From contig NZ_PVEP01000008.1 of assembly GCF_002973535.1 (NCBI RefSeq), forward strand, positions 62,001 to 126,000: a DNA stretch of 64,000 nt. Reading direction: 5' to 3'. Each line of letters starts with the position of its first letter. Within the stretch, counting starts at the first letter, position 1. The notes beneath the pieces are model-generated. The model did no database searches and was not told the DNA's origin. It saw nothing but the letters and a program-made list of their open reading frames with translations. Below, in pieces: positions 16,288 to 26,485 of this stretch. Made by a program: the position numbers and the translations under genes. This DNA is from Albidovulum denitrificans (GTDB lineage Bacteria > Pseudomonadota > Alphaproteobacteria > Rhodobacterales > Rhodobacteraceae).

Positions 16288-18264
16288 ATGACCGCCCACC
16301 CCCACCTGATGTCCCCGATCGAGCTACGCGGCCAGACGCTGCGCAACCGGATCGTCTTCGGCGCCCATACCGCGAACATGGCCGAGATGGGCCTGCCCGG
16401 CCCGCGTTTCGCCGGCTATCTTCTGGAACGCGCGCTGGGGGGCGCGGGCATGATCGTGGCCGAACCGATGCCGGTTCACCGCACCGGCGTTTTGACGCGC
16501 GGCAACTTCCTGCATTCCACCGATGAGGTGATCGCGCATTTCCGCAAGGTGACGGAGCCGGTGAAAGAGGCGGGCGCGGTCCTTCTCCAGCAGCTTTACC
16601 ATATCGGCGCGCATGGCGATTCCGACCTCAGCTTTTCGCCCCATTGGGGGCCGTCGGGCGGGCCGTCCTATCACGACAGCGACGGGTCCCATGCCATGAC
16701 GGAGGCCGAGATCGAGGAGCTGATCGCGGCCCATATCGCCGCCGCTGTCCGCTGCAAGAAGGGTGGCTTTCAGGGGGTGGAGGTCTGGGGCGCCTATCAC
16801 TCGCTTCTGGATCAGTTCTGGACGCCCTGGTCGAACCGGCGCACGGACAAATGGGGCGGCAGCCTTGAAAACCGCACCCGCATGTCGCGGCGGATCATCG
16901 AGGGCATCCGCAAGGCATGTGGCGAGGATTTCATCATCGGCCTCGCCATCTCCACCTCCGACAGCCACGACGTGCTGTTGCAGGGCGAGGCGCTGGCCGA
17001 GGTCGTGGCGCTGCATGACGCCACAGGCCATGTCGATTACGTCACCTGCGGACATGGCGGTTACCTCGATTTCGAACGGCTGATGCCGACCTTCCTTTAT
17101 GCCGACAAGCTGACCGCGCCCTTTACCGAGGAACTGAAAAAGGTCGTCAAACACGCAAAGATCACGTCGGAGGCGCATGTCAGGACGCCGGAGAACGCCG
17201 AAAGCGTGATCGCGTCGGGTCAGGCGGATATGGTCTCCATCGTGCGGGGCCAGATCGCCGATCCGCATCTGGCGCGCAAGACGGCTGAAGGCCGGGCCGG
17301 GGATGTGCGCGGCTGCATCTCCTGCAACCAGATGTGCTGGGGGCGGCGGTCGCGCGATTACTGGATCTCCTGCCTCATCAACCCGTCCGCTGGGCGTGAA
17401 TTCGAATGGGGTGGCGACCGCTTCACCCCCGCCGACAAACCCCGCCATATCGTCGTCGTGGGCGCCGGTCCTGCGGGGCTTGAGGCCGCCCGCGCCGCCG
17501 CCGAACGCGGCCACCGCGTCGATCTGTTCGAGGCGCAACCCCGGATCGGCGGGCAGTTCCGGCTGGCGGGCGAACAACCGCGCCGGGCGCAGATTCTTGA
17601 CCTGCTCGACTGGTATGAACGCCAGTTCGAAAAGCTCCAGGTCCGCGTCCACCTGAACAGTTACGCCGAAGCCGACGACATCCGCGCGCTGTCACCCGAT
17701 GCCGTCATCCTCGCCACCGGATCGCTGCCCGATGAGGACGGGTTCCAACGCTGGCTGCCCGGCCATGACCGGCTGCCCGGTATCGACAAAGGCAATGTCT
17801 GGTCGCCCGAAGAGGTCATGCGGCGCGAGGCGAAGCTGGGTGACAGCGTGATCCTTTATGACGAGGGCGGTCACTGGCGCGGCCTCGGCACCGCCTGGGC
17901 GCTGGCCGAACAGGGCAAGCAGGTCACCATCGTCACGCCGGAACCCTTCATCGGCAAGGAACTTGCGCGCACCTCGTCGGATATCGGCCTGCGCCCGCGG
18001 CTTGCGAAACTGGGCGTCAGGGTCCTGACCGAACATCTCGTCGCCGAATGGCACGGCGACGCGGCCACACTGCGCAACATGCTGACCGGGGCGGAAACCC
18101 GCCACGGCGCCTCCGCGCTCGTCATGTCCACGACCAACCGCGCCTTCGACCCGCTTTCGGCGGAACTGGAAGGGATCGAGACCCACCTGATCGGCGATGC
18201 CGCCGCCCCCCGGCAGGCGCCCTATGCCTTCCACGAGGGCCGCAAGACCGCGCTCATGCTCTGA
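16288..18264 (+). CDS. Old-yellow-enzyme/4Fe-4S/FAD oxidoreductase (2,4-dienoyl-CoA reductase or amine demethylase class)
   Basis: A 658-residue two-part flavoenzyme. Residues 1-370 are an FMN-binding OYE barrel (HLMSPIELRGQTLRNRIVFGAH; WGGSLENRTR), residues 343-362 hold the cluster motif C-x2-C-x3-C-x11-C, and residues about 387-658 are an FAD/NAD(P) module (VVVGAGPAGLEAARAA). This architecture is shared by 2,4-dienoyl-CoA reductase, trimethylamine/histamine dehydrogenases and proposed N-methylproline demethylases. The usual OYE His-x2-His or Tyr catalytic set is not clear-cut here, so the substrate is open. It is a single gene, ending in a repeat element convergent with truB. Confidence 0.85.
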   Translation: MTAHPHLMSPIELRGQTLRNRIVFGAHTANMAEMGLPGPRFAGYLLERALGGAGMIVAEPMPVHRTGVLTRGNFLHSTDEVIAHFRKVTEPVKEAGAVLLQQLYHIGAHGDSDLSFSPHWGPSGGPSYHDSDGSHAMTEAEIEELIAAHIAAAVRCKKGGFQGVEVWGAYHSLLDQFWTPWSNRRTDKWGGSLENRTRMSRRIIEGIRKACGEDFIIGLAISTSDSHDVLLQGEALAEVVALHDATGHVDYVTCGHGGYLDFERLMPTFLYADKLTAPFTEELKKVVKHAKITSEAHVRTPENAESVIASGQADMVSIVRGQIADPHLARKTAEGRAGDVRGCISCNQMCWGRRSRDYWISCLINPSAGREFEWGGDRFTPADKPRHIVVVGAGPAGLEAARAAAERGHRVDLFEAQPRIGGQFRLAGEQPRRAQILDLLDWYERQFEKLQVRVHLNSYAEADDIRALSPDAVILATGSLPDEDGFQRWLPGHDRLPGIDKGNVWSPEEVMRREAKLGDSVILYDEGGHWRGLGTAWALAEQGKQVTIVTPEPFIGKELARTSSDIGLRPRLAKLGVRVLTEHLVAEWHGDAATLRNMLTGAETRHGASALVMSTTNRAFDPLSAELEGIETHLIGDAAAPRQAPYAFHEGRKTALML

Positions 18265-18265
18265 A

Positions 18266-18288
18266 CTTCTTCTGTTCGAAAATACTCC
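18266..18288 (-). repeat. Intergenic repeat family A, copy 2
   Basis: This is a CTTCTTC...AAATACTCC copy starting one base after the flavoenzyme stop. It is followed by the hairpin CCGGGGG/CCCCCGG (18295-18312), which lies between convergent genes and probably ends transcription from both sides. Confidence 0.7.
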
Positions 18289-18320
18289 GGGGGTCCGGGG
18301 GCTGGCCCCCGGCCTTGCCG

Positions 18321-19223
18321 TCAAAGATTGAACACCCGGCTCGGGTGCAGCTCGCCCGATTTGTAGACGCCGACCGCCACCGCGCGGCCCTGATAGCTCG
18401 CCCAGGCTTCCTCGCCCCAGTCCATGTCCGAGGCGATCACCATCCCCGGATTGCCGTTGCGAAGACGTGCCGCGCCCTCTGGCGTCGCCTTCAGCTCGGG
18501 CAGCTCCGCCAGCCCGACCTCAAGCGGCAGCAACCGCGCGTCGAGCGCACCGGTCTTGGCTTCGGCGTCGATCACCTCGACCGACACGCCATCGGTGGCC
18601 TCGAACGGCCCCGACCATACGCGGCGCAGCCAGAGGACATGGCCATGACACCCCAGCGCCGCCCCCAGATCGCGGGCGATGGAGCGGACATAGCCGCCCT
18701 TGCCGCAGACCATTTCCAACTCGACCGTATCGGCATCGGGCCGCGCCACGACCTCAAGGCTTTCGACCCAGAGGGGCCGCGCGGCCAGGTCCATTTCCTC
18801 CCCCGCGCGGGCCAGCGCATAGGCGCGTTCGCCATCGACCTTCACGGCGGAGAATTGCGGCGGGACCTGCATGATCTCGCCCCGAAACGCCACCAGCGCG
18901 CTGGCAATATCTTCGTCCGAGGGACGCGCGTCCGAGGTCGCGATCACCTCGCCTTCCGCGTCGTCGGTGTTGGTGGCGATCCCAAGGCGCACCGCGAAGC
19001 GGTAGCATTTCAGCGCGTCGGTGATGTAGGGGACGGTCTTCGTCGCCTCGCCCAGGGCCACCGCCAGAACGCCCGTCGCGGCGGGGTCGAGCGTCCCGGC
19101 ATGGCCCGCCTTCTTCGCGTCCAGCGCCCAGCGGACCTTGTTCACGACCGAGGTGGAGGTCATGCCCGCCGGTTTGTCCACCACCAGCCAGCCCGAGATG
19201 TCGCGGCCCTTCTTGCGTGCCAT
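18321..19223 (-). CDS. truB: tRNA pseudouridine(55) synthase
   Basis: A 300-residue TruB. The catalytic motif [15 protein letters not shown] contains Asp46; [13 protein letters not shown] opens the fold, and the thumb/PUA-like C-terminus is present ([21 protein letters not shown]). It makes the universal pseudouridine at position 55 in the T loop of tRNAs. It is the last gene of a minus-strand group rbfA, DUF2233, truB, an arrangement linked with translation-related genes in this family of bacteria. The gap to the upstream gene is 52 bases. Confidence 0.96.
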   Translation of the reverse strand: MARKKGRDISGWLVVDKPAGMTSTSVVNKVRWALDAKKAGHAGTLDPAATGVLAVALGEATKTVPYITDALKCYRFAVRLGIATNTDDAEGEVIATSDARPSDEDIASALVAFRGEIMQVPPQFSAVKVDGERAYALARAGEEMDLAARPLWVESLEVVARPDADTVELEMVCGKGGYVRSIARDLGAALGCHGHVLWLRRVWSGPFEATDGVSVEVIDAEAKTGALDARLLPLEVGLAELPELKATPEGAARLRNGNPGMVIASDMDWGEEAWASYQGRAVAVGVYKSGELHPSRVFNL

Positions 19224-19275
19224 GTCCTGCCCTTCCGATCCGAAGCGCGCCGATTAGCGAAAGCCCGCGCGGCCG

Positions 19276-20022
19276 TCAATCCGCCGGGGCGGTCAGGCCG
19301 ACCATCGGCCCCATGGCAAAGCCAAGATCGTTGCGCCCCAGATCGGGCGCATAGAGGCGGGAGATATTGCCATCGAAGTAAAGCGCATCGGGCGCGCCGA
19401 GCGCATCGCGGAAGAAGCGGGCGAAGGTGTGGAAATTCACCTTCGCGTCCGAGATCGCGAACCAGGCCGTCGCGCCGTCGGCGCTGACCCCGACGCCGTT
19501 GCGGTAGTAAAGCGAATCCGAGCCCGGCAGGAATTTCGGGTGCAGCTTGCCGCCGATGACCAGCATCGGGCCGGACTGGGTGGCATAGCGGCACTCGGGC
19601 GTGGTTTCGGCATAGCGGCGCGATTCGATCACCGCGAAACGGTCGGGGGCGATGCAGAAGACGCCGTTCGGCAGAAGGCCGAAATTCCCCGGCCCGTCCG
19701 AGGTGATGATGCGCTGCGCCTCGGCCCCGTTTTCCACATAAAGCCCGACCGGGCTGCGGTCGGGGTGGTACATGCCCGCATTCATCGCAAAGACCAGCTT
19801 GCGCCCCTCGGTGGCCAGCGCCGCATCGACCCGTTCGAAACCCAGAAGCGGCTGGCCCTCGGCATCCTTCAGGAACAGGCGCAGGTCGTCGCCCGCGTGG
19901 GCCTCGCAGACCGAAAAGGTCAGGTCCTCGAAGGGGACGGTACGGCAGGCGGGATCGGCCGCGGCCTGAACCGGGGTGGCCAGCAGAAGGGCCGCCAGTG
20001 TGTCAGTCCAGAGCTTCGTCAT
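19276..20022 (-). CDS. Phosphodiester glycosidase (NAGPA/DUF2233) family protein
   Basis: A 248-residue protein with an N-terminal signal sequence (LWTDTLAALLLATPVQAAA) and a DUF2233-type catalytic domain, marked by VFAMNAGMYHPDRSPVGLYVENG and NGVFCIAPDR, then SGPMLVIGGKLHP. The family includes the mammalian uncovering enzyme that removes GlcNAc from phosphodiesters; bacterial substrates are unknown. Probable periplasmic location. The start at 20022 overlaps the rbfA 3' end by 20 bases, so translation is likely coupled to rbfA despite the unrelated function. An upstream in-frame extension reads into rbfA and was not used. Confidence 0.85.
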   Translation of the reverse strand: MTKLWTDTLAALLLATPVQAAADPACRTVPFEDLTFSVCEAHAGDDLRLFLKDAEGQPLLGFERVDAALATEGRKLVFAMNAGMYHPDRSPVGLYVENGAEAQRIITSDGPGNFGLLPNGVFCIAPDRFAVIESRRYAETTPECRYATQSGPMLVIGGKLHPKFLPGSDSLYYRNGVGVSADGATAWFAISDAKVNFHTFARFFRDALGAPDALYFDGNISRLYAPDLGRNDLGFAMGPMVGLTAPAD

Positions 20023-20428
20023 CCCGGTCATCCGTCGCGGCGATGTCGCGCTGCACCCGTTCGTCGGCCAGCAGTTCGCGCATCCGGTCCATGCGGTCGA
20101 AGGTTTCGTCAATGCGGAAGCGCAGCTCGGGGGCGAATTTCAGTTGCAGGTCGCGCGCGACGACATGGCGAAGCTCCCCCTGCGACCGGCTGAGCGCCTT
20201 CAGCGCCGCCTCGGCCCCGGCACCGCCCAAGGGCAGCACATAGGCGGTCGCGACGCGCAGGTCGGCAGAGACCTTGACCTCGCCCACCGTGATCGACATG
20301 CCTGCCAGATCGTCGTTATGGATCTCGCCCCGCATCAGCGCTTCGGAGAGCTTGCGCCGGATCGCCTCGCCGACGCGAAGCTGACGTTGCGAGGGGCCTT
20401 TGCCCGAAGAGGTGCGGTGATGTGCCAT
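20003..20428 (-). CDS. rbfA: Ribosome-binding factor A
   Basis: A 141-residue RbfA with the KH-type fold. It starts SQRQLRVGEAIRRKLSEALMRGEI, includes ITVGEVKVSADLRVATAYVLPLG, and ends with the RIDETFDRMDRMRELL helix and an acidic tail. It binds the 30S subunit during late 16S processing and cold adaptation. It heads the minus-strand rbfA-DUF2233-truB group and is divergent from dapB across 98 bases, a conserved neighbourhood in Rhodobacteraceae. Confidence 0.95.
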   Translation of the reverse strand: MAHHRTSSGKGPSQRQLRVGEAIRRKLSEALMRGEIHNDDLAGMSITVGEVKVSADLRVATAYVLPLGGAGAEAALKALSRSQGELRHVVARDLQLKFAPELRFRIDETFDRMDRMRELLADERVQRDIAATDDRDDEALD

Positions 20429-20526
20429 TGGCCCGGTTTAGGCCAAGCCCGCGCGCCCCGCAACGGGGCTTTGCCAACGCTTGCGTGACCGGCTAAACCG
20501 GGCCGGTCGCAAGAAGGAGCGTGGAG

Positions 20527-21345
20527 ATGCAGCCAGAGCAGGATCTGCCGGGCGTCGTGGTGACGGGGGTGTCGGGCCGGATGGGCCAGATGCTCGTCAA
20601 GCTGATCGGGGCTTCGGAGAAGCTGCGGCTGGTCGGCGCGGTGGAACGCGAAGGCACGCCCTGGATCGGGCGCGATCTGGGCGAGGCGATGGGCGGGGCG
20701 GCCAATGGCGTGCGGGTGACGGACGATCCGCTTGAGGCTTTCGCGAAGGCGCAGGCGGTGATCGACTTCACCGCCCCGGCCGCGACGGTCGAGTTTGCCG
20801 CGCTGGCCGCGCAGGCGCGCGCGGTCCATGTCATCGGCACGACGGGGTTCGAGGCAGGGCAACTGGCGAAGTTGACCGCCGCGTCGCGTCACGCCGTCAT
20901 TGTGCGCGCGGGCAACATGAGCCTTGGGGTCAACCTGCTGACGCGGCTGACGCGCAAGGTGGCCGAGGCGCTGGATGCCGACTGGGACATCGAGATCGTC
21001 GAGGCGCATCACCGGATGAAGGTGGACGCGCCGTCCGGCACCGCGCTGATGCTGGGGCAGGCGGCGGCCGAGGGGCGCGGCGTGGCGCTGGAGGGCCATC
21101 GCGACAGCGGGCGCGACGGGCTGACCGGGGCGCGCAAGCGCGGCGATATCGGCTTTGCCGCGATCCGGGGCGGCGACATCGTGGGCGAGCATGACGTGAT
21201 CTTCGCGGGCGAGGGCGAGCGGATCATCCTGCGCCATGTCGCGACCGACCGGGCGATCTTTGCCCGCGGTGCGCTGAGGGCCGCGCTTTGGGGGCAGGAC
21301 CAGAAGCCCGGCGAATATGACATGATGGATGTGCTTGGCCTTTGA
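20527..21345 (+). CDS. dapB: 4-hydroxy-tetrahydrodipicolinate reductase
   Basis: A 272-residue DapB. The nucleotide-binding motif [14 protein letters not shown] is near the N-terminus; the catalytic/DAP-binding signature [19 protein letters not shown] is at residues about 158-176. The enzyme reduces HTPA to tetrahydrodipicolinate with NAD(P)H in the lysine/meso-diaminopimelate pathway that feeds peptidoglycan. The ATG at 20527 is favoured because AAGGAG at 20514-20519 is spaced properly; the in-frame GTG at 20521 is too close to that site. Confidence 0.96.
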   Translation: MQPEQDLPGVVVTGVSGRMGQMLVKLIGASEKLRLVGAVEREGTPWIGRDLGEAMGGAANGVRVTDDPLEAFAKAQAVIDFTAPAATVEFAALAAQARAVHVIGTTGFEAGQLAKLTAASRHAVIVRAGNMSLGVNLLTRLTRKVAEALDADWDIEIVEAHHRMKVDAPSGTALMLGQAAAEGRGVALEGHRDSGRDGLTGARKRGDIGFAAIRGGDIVGEHDVIFAGEGERIILRHVATDRAIFARGALRAALWGQDQKPGEYDMMDVLGL

Positions 21346-21410
21346 GGGCGGGCCGTCTCGGGGGGCGTCGAGCCCCCGCTCGCCGGGGCCGCGCGCGGCC
21401 TGCCTCCGGC

Positions 21411-21434
21411 GGGAGTATTTTGGCAACGAAGAAG
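21411..21434 (+). repeat. Intergenic repeat family A, copy 3
   Basis: GGGAGTATTTTGGCAACGAAGAAG lies between convergent dapB and the SdhAF4 gene (positions given; sequence read in the plus direction). Ahead of it is the hairpin GGGGGC/GCCCCC (21361-21377). Confidence 0.7.
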
Positions 21435-21463
21435 CCGGGGCGGGAAGACGTCGGGGGGCGTGG

Positions 21464-21643
21464 TCAGAAGTCGACCGCGATGCCCTTCTTTTCCCAATCG
21501 CCGTAGCGGACAGGTTCCGGCCCGTCGCGGCCGCCGAGTTCGGTCGGACGGTCGGCGGGCTTTGCCTTTCTGCGACGCTCCGCCGCCTCGGCCAGCGCGC
21601 GTTTCGCGGCGTCTGGAAGGTTATCCGTGCGCGGGTCGGTCAT
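21464..21643 (-). CDS. DUF1674 / SdhAF4-type succinate dehydrogenase assembly factor
   Basis: A 59-residue protein ending in RYGDWEKKGIAVDF, the conserved C-terminal signature of DUF1674/SdhAF4. In yeast and animals SdhAF4 protects flavinylated SdhA and promotes its pairing with SdhB; bacterial members are inferred to do the same. The ATG at 21643 gives the expected short length, and a longer in-frame reading upstream does not resemble the family. It is divergent from rsmB by 67 bases. Confidence 0.85.
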   Translation of the reverse strand: MTDPRTDNLPDAAKRALAEAAERRRKAKPADRPTELGGRDGPEPVRYGDWEKKGIAVDF

Positions 21644-21710
21644 GGTGCTGTCCTTGTCCGGGGTCGCGCCATGATATAGGCGGCGAGGGGTCAAGGCAAA
21701 CGGGGCGGGA

Positions 21711-22988
21711 ATGGCGCAGGTAACGGCAAGGGCGGCGGCGGCGCGGCTGGTTCTGGGGGTTCTGGAGGACCGGGTGTCCCTGGTCGAGCAGGTGCAGCGC
21801 GGGGCGTTGGACAGGCTCGCGCCGCCCGATCGGGCGCGGGCGCAGCGGCTTGCGCTGTCGGCGCTGCGCAACCTGTCGCGGGCCGACGGGGTGTTGAAGC
21901 CCTTGATGCGCAAGGTGCCGCCCGCGCCGGTGCGGGCGATCCTGCGGGTCGCGGTCAGCGAGATGATGGAGGACGGCGCCGCCCCGCATGGTGTCGTAGG
22001 CGAGGCCGTGGCGGCGACGCGGGCCCTGGGCGCCGGGGGCGAGCGGTTGACCGGGTTGGTCAATGCCGTTTTGCGGCGCGCCTCGGAGGTGTCGGTTGAG
22101 CGTTGGGCGGCGCTGCCCGCGCCGGAGATGCCGGGCTGGCTGCGCGGGCGGATCATGTCGGCCTATGGCAAGAAGGCGGCGCAGGCGATGGAGGCCGCCC
22201 ATGCGCGCGGCGCGCCCATCGACCTGACACCGAAGGATGGCGATGCGGCGGGGCTGGCCGGGCGGCTGGGCGCGGTGGTGCTGCCGACCGGGTCGGTACG
22301 GCTGACCGCCGGCGGGCAGGTGAGCGAGCTGCCGGGCTATGCGACCGGCGACTGGTGGGTGCAGGACGCCGCCGCCGCGCTGGCCGCGAAGGCGCTGGCG
22401 GTGCGGAAGGGGGAGCGGGTGCTGGACCTTTGCGCCGCGCCGGGGGGCAAGACCTTGCAGCTTGCGGCGGCGGGGGCGGAGGTGACCGCGCTTGACCTGT
22501 CGGAGGAGCGGCTGGTGCGGCTGCGGGAGAACCTTGCGCGCTGCGGGCTGTCGGCGACGGTCGTTGCGGCGGATGCGCTGAGCTGGGAGGGGGCGGGCGA
22601 TTTCGATGCGGTGCTGCTTGATGCGCCCTGTTCGGCGACGGGGACGATCCGGCGCCACCCGGACCTGCCTTACCTGCGCGACGGGACGGGCATTCGCGAG
22701 ATCGCCCGCCTTCAGGCCGATCTGATCGACAGCGCCGTCGCGCGTCTTGCGCCCGGCGGGCGGCTGGTCTTTGCGACCTGTTCGCTTCTGCCCGATGAGG
22801 GGGAGCGGCAGGTGGCGGCGGCGCTTGAGCGCAACAGCGCGCTTGCCATCGACGCCGGGGCGCTTGACCTCGCCGGTGCCGCGCCGCATTGGAGAACGGC
22901 AGAGGGCGGGCTGAGGACGCGGCCGGATGACTGGCCGGAGCTTGGCGGGCTGGACGGGTTCTATATCGCGGCCCTCCGCCGGTCCTGA
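21711..22988 (+). CDS. rsmB: 16S rRNA (cytosine(967)-C(5))-methyltransferase
   Basis: A 425-residue RsmB. The N-terminal ~130 residues are the NusB-like RNA-binding domain (VLGVLEDRVSLVEQVQRG); the C-terminal SAM domain has VLDLCAAPGGKTLQLA, LLDAPCSATGTIRRHPD and VFATCSLLPDEGE, which hold the two cysteines of the m5C mechanism. It methylates C967 of 16S rRNA. It probably opens the co-oriented block that continues with the heparinase-like gene and purH, although 88 bases separate it from the next start. Confidence 0.94.
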   Translation: MAQVTARAAAARLVLGVLEDRVSLVEQVQRGALDRLAPPDRARAQRLALSALRNLSRADGVLKPLMRKVPPAPVRAILRVAVSEMMEDGAAPHGVVGEAVAATRALGAGGERLTGLVNAVLRRASEVSVERWAALPAPEMPGWLRGRIMSAYGKKAAQAMEAAHARGAPIDLTPKDGDAAGLAGRLGAVVLPTGSVRLTAGGQVSELPGYATGDWWVQDAAAALAAKALAVRKGERVLDLCAAPGGKTLQLAAAGAEVTALDLSEERLVRLRENLARCGLSATVVAADALSWEGAGDFDAVLLDAPCSATGTIRRHPDLPYLRDGTGIREIARLQADLIDSAVARLAPGGRLVFATCSLLPDEGERQVAAALERNSALAIDAGALDLAGAAPHWRTAEGGLRTRPDDWPELGGLDGFYIAALRRS

Positions 22989-23076
22989 GGCAGTGGGGCC
23001 AGAGCGCCCGTGACAGGGCGCGGGGGCGCGGATAGTCTGCCTCCGGGCAGATATCGGGGCTTTCGGGCCCTGGACA

Positions 23077-24846
23077 ATGACAGGGACGTGGGGCGTGGCG
23101 CGATCGGAAAAGCAGACCGGGGCGAAGGTCGGTGGCTTCGACCGCATCCATGCGCGTCTTGCGGCGCTGGCGCGGCCCGCGACCGGGTTCGTCAGCCAGC
23201 CGGAGCCGAAGACCATCGGGTCTTTCGCGCGGGGGCGTCAGCTTATTGCCGGGAATTTCCTGTTCGCCGGGTTCCTGATCGAATCCAAAGACCGCTCCAT
23301 CTGGGATCTGCCGGTCCCCGATCCGCGGTTCGAGGAGGCGATTCACGGCTGCGCCTGGCTGGACGATCTGGCCTCGGTCTCCGATCTTCCGGCGCGCAAG
23401 CGGGCGCAGGACTGGGTCTTTGACTGGATCGCGCGGTTCGGGCGCGGATCGGGGCCGGGCTGGACGCCGGACCTGACCGGGCGGCGGCTGATCCGCTGGA
23501 TCAACCATGCGATCCTGCTGCTGAACGGACGGTCGCGGGCCGATTCCGACGCGTATTTCCGTTGCCTTGGGCGGCAGACGATTTTCCTTGCGCGGCGCTG
23601 GCGCACCGCCGCGCCGGGCCTGCCGCGGTTCGAGGCGCTGACCGGGCTGATCTACGCGGGCCTTGCCCTGACCGGGATGGAGCGCCATGTCGGCCCCGCC
23701 GCCGAGGCGCTGGGCCGCGACTGCGCCAGCGAGATCGACGCCGAAGGCGGCGTGCCGACGCGCAACCCAGAGGAATTGCTTGAAGTTTTCACCCTGCTGA
23801 CCTGGGCCGCCGCCGCGCTGGCCGAGGCCGGGCGGGTGCCGCATCCCGATCATGTCGCCGCCATCGACCGGATCGCGCCGACCTTGCGGGCGCTGCGCCA
23901 TGCCGATGGCGGGCTGGCGCGGTTCCATGGTGGCGGGCGGGGCCTTGAGGGGCGGCTGGATCAGGCGCTGGCCAATCTGCGCGGCCGGGCGATGACGGCG
24001 CACGGGCTTGCCATGGGCTATGCGCGGCTGGCCGCCGGGCGCACCACCGTGATCGTCGATGCCGCGCCGCCGCCGTCGGGGCGCGCGTCGGAGAACGCCC
24101 ATGCCTCTACCCTGGCGATGGAGATGACGTCGGGGCGCCGCCCGCTGATCGTCAATTGCGGATCGGGGGCGAGTTTCGGGCCGGACTGGCGCCGCGCGGG
24201 GCGGGCGACGCCATCGCATTCGACGCTCTGCGTGCAGGGGTTTTCGTCGTCACGGCTTGGCGCAGAAGGGCCGTTCAGCGCCCGCAGTCAGTTGATGGAT
24301 GCCCCCGATCAGGTCTGGGCGCAGCCCGAGGATGACAGCGACAGCCATCGCCTGATGGCCGGGCATAACGGTTATGTCCCGACCCATGGCCTGACGCATA
24401 TCCGCCACCTGACGCTGTCGATCGACGGGCGGTCCCTTGCGGGCGAAGATACGCTGGGCGCGATGACGGTGGGCGACCGGCGGCGCTATGAGACGATCAT
24501 GGAGCGGACGCGGCACAAGGGCATCGCTTTCGATCTGCGCTTTCACCTGCATCCCGATGTCGACGCGACCGTCGATCTTGGCGGCACGGCCATCTCCATG
24601 GCGCTGAAAAGCGGGGAGATCTGGGTGTTTCGCCATGACGGCGTGGGGGAATTGCGGCTGGAGCCTTCGGTCTACCTTGAAAGCGGGCGGCTGAAGCCGC
24701 GGGCGACGAAGCAGATCATCCTTTCCTCGGTCGTTCTCGATTATGCCTGCCAGTTGGGCTGGACCTTGGCCAAGGCACAGGATACCCCGGCGGCGATCCG
24801 TGACACGCTGCGCGATGGCGATGCCGACGCGCCCCAGGACCCATAG
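23077..24846 (+). CDS. Heparinase II/III family protein
   Basis: A 589-residue protein. The first ~300 residues form an all-helical toroid (TGRRLIRWINHAILLLNGR; RNPEELLEVFTLLTWA), and the second half is the heparinase II/III-like beta domain with ENAHASTLAMEMTSGRRPLIVNCGSG and HSTLCVQG. No signal peptide is seen, so the protein may be cytosolic. Such proteins lie between rsmB and purH in many Rhodobacterales; the polysaccharide substrate is unknown and polymer lyase activity has not been shown for this subgroup. The ATG at 23077 is used; GTG codons shortly after are alternatives. Confidence 0.82.
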   Translation: MTGTWGVARSEKQTGAKVGGFDRIHARLAALARPATGFVSQPEPKTIGSFARGRQLIAGNFLFAGFLIESKDRSIWDLPVPDPRFEEAIHGCAWLDDLASVSDLPARKRAQDWVFDWIARFGRGSGPGWTPDLTGRRLIRWINHAILLLNGRSRADSDAYFRCLGRQTIFLARRWRTAAPGLPRFEALTGLIYAGLALTGMERHVGPAAEALGRDCASEIDAEGGVPTRNPEELLEVFTLLTWAAAALAEAGRVPHPDHVAAIDRIAPTLRALRHADGGLARFHGGGRGLEGRLDQALANLRGRAMTAHGLAMGYARLAAGRTTVIVDAAPPPSGRASENAHASTLAMEMTSGRRPLIVNCGSGASFGPDWRRAGRATPSHSTLCVQGFSSSRLGAEGPFSARSQLMDAPDQVWAQPEDDSDSHRLMAGHNGYVPTHGLTHIRHLTLSIDGRSLAGEDTLGAMTVGDRRRYETIMERTRHKGIAFDLRFHLHPDVDATVDLGGTAISMALKSGEIWVFRHDGVGELRLEPSVYLESGRLKPRATKQIILSSVVLDYACQLGWTLAKAQDTPAAIRDTLRDGDADAPQDP

Positions 24847-24861
24847 CGAAGGACCCCGCCC

Positions 24862-26478
24862 GTGACCGTTACCGCGCCCGAAAACCAGCATTCCGACCTT
24901 GCGCCGATGCGGCGCGCCCTGATCTCCGTCTCGGACAAGGGCGGGCTTCTCGATTTCGCCAGGGCGCTGGCGGCGCGGGGGGTGGAGCTTTTGTCGACCG
25001 GCGGCACCTCGACCATGCTGCGCGAGGCGGGGCTGGCGGTCCGGGATGTGGCCGATGTGACCGGCTTTCCCGAGATGATGGACGGGCGGGTGAAGACGCT
25101 GCATCCGATGGTCCATGGCGGGCTTCTGGCGCTGCGCGACAATCCCGACCATGCGAAGGCGATGGAAGACCACGGCATCGCGGCGATCGACCTTCTGGTG
25201 GTGAACCTCTATCCGTTCGAGGCGACGGTGGCCAAGGGCGCCGATTACGCGACCTGTGTCGAGAATATCGACATCGGCGGCCCGGCGATGATTCGGGCGG
25301 CGGCGAAGAACCACGCCTATGTCAGCGTGGTGACCGACGCACAGGATTACGCGGCGGTGGTGGCCGAACTGGACGCCAACGGGGGCCAGACGCGCTATGC
25401 TTTCCGTCAGGTGCTTGCGCAGCGGGCCTATGCGCTGACGGCGGCCTATGACGCGGCGGTGTCGGGCTGGATGGCCGGTGCGCTGGGCGAAACGGCGCCG
25501 CGCCGCCGGGCTTTTGCCGGGACGCTGGCGCAGACGCTGCGCTATGGTGAGAACCCGCACCAGTCGGCGGCCTTCTACACCGACGGATCGGACCGGGCGG
25601 GCGTTGCCACCGCGAAGCAGTGGCAGGGCAAGGAGCTGTCCTACAACAACATCAACGACACCGACGCGGCGTTCGAGCTGGTGGCAGAGTTCGATCCGGC
25701 CGAGGGACCGGCCTGTGCGATCATCAAGCACGCGAACCCCTGCGGCGTGGCGCGGGGTGAAACGCTGATCGACGCCTATCGCGCGGCCTATGATTGCGAC
25801 CGGACTTCGGCCTTCGGGGGGATCGTGGCGCTCAACCGCCCGCTTGATGCCGCGACGGCGGAAGAGATTTGCCAGATCTTCACCGAGGTCGTCATCGCGC
25901 CCGGTGCGGACGATGCGGCGAAGGCGGTCTTTGCGGCCAAGAAGAACCTGCGCCTTCTGACGACGGACGGGCTGCCCGATCCGACATCGGCGGGCCTGAC
26001 CTTCCGCCAGGTCGCGGGCGGCTTTCTGGTGCAGGACCGCGACAACGGCATCATCCTGCCCGCCGACCTGAAGGTGGTGACGAAACGCGCCCCCAGCGCG
26101 GCGGAGATCGCCGATCTTCTCTTTGCCTGGAAGGTCGCGAAACACGTCAAGTCGAATGCCATCGTCTACGTCAAGGGTGGCGCGACCGTCGGCATCGGCG
26201 CGGGGCAGATGAGCCGGGTGGACAGCACCCGCATCGCGGCCCGCAAATCCGCCGATATGGCCGAGGCGCTGGGTCTGTCGGAACCGACGGTCAAGGGATC
26301 GGTCGTCGCCTCTGACGCCTTCTTCCCCTTCCCCGACGGTCTGCTGACGGCGGCGGAGGCCGGGGCGACGGCGGTGATCCAGCCAGGCGGGTCGATGCGC
26401 GATGCCGATGTGATTGCGGCGGCCGATGCGGCCGGGCTGGCCATGGTCTTTACCGGCCAGCGCCATTTCCGGCACTGA
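24862..26478 (+). CDS. purH: Bifunctional AICAR formyltransferase/IMP cyclohydrolase
   Basis: A 538-residue PurH that performs the last two steps of IMP synthesis. The N-terminal IMP cyclohydrolase ([44 protein letters not shown]) is followed by the AICAR formyltransferase ([23 protein letters not shown], with the catalytic Lys-His pair). The start is GTG, 15 bases after the heparinase-like stop; GAAGGA lies ahead of it. lspA follows after 7 bases, so this is likely one transcript. Confidence 0.97.
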   Translation: MTVTAPENQHSDLAPMRRALISVSDKGGLLDFARALAARGVELLSTGGTSTMLREAGLAVRDVADVTGFPEMMDGRVKTLHPMVHGGLLALRDNPDHAKAMEDHGIAAIDLLVVNLYPFEATVAKGADYATCVENIDIGGPAMIRAAAKNHAYVSVVTDAQDYAAVVAELDANGGQTRYAFRQVLAQRAYALTAAYDAAVSGWMAGALGETAPRRRAFAGTLAQTLRYGENPHQSAAFYTDGSDRAGVATAKQWQGKELSYNNINDTDAAFELVAEFDPAEGPACAIIKHANPCGVARGETLIDAYRAAYDCDRTSAFGGIVALNRPLDAATAEEICQIFTEVVIAPGADDAAKAVFAAKKNLRLLTTDGLPDPTSAGLTFRQVAGGFLVQDRDNGIILPADLKVVTKRAPSAAEIADLLFAWKVAKHVKSNAIVYVKGGATVGIGAGQMSRVDSTRIAARKSADMAEALGLSEPTVKGSVVASDAFFPFPDGLLTAAEAGATAVIQPGGSMRDADVIAAADAAGLAMVFTGQRHFRH

Positions 26479-26485
26479 GGGCGGG

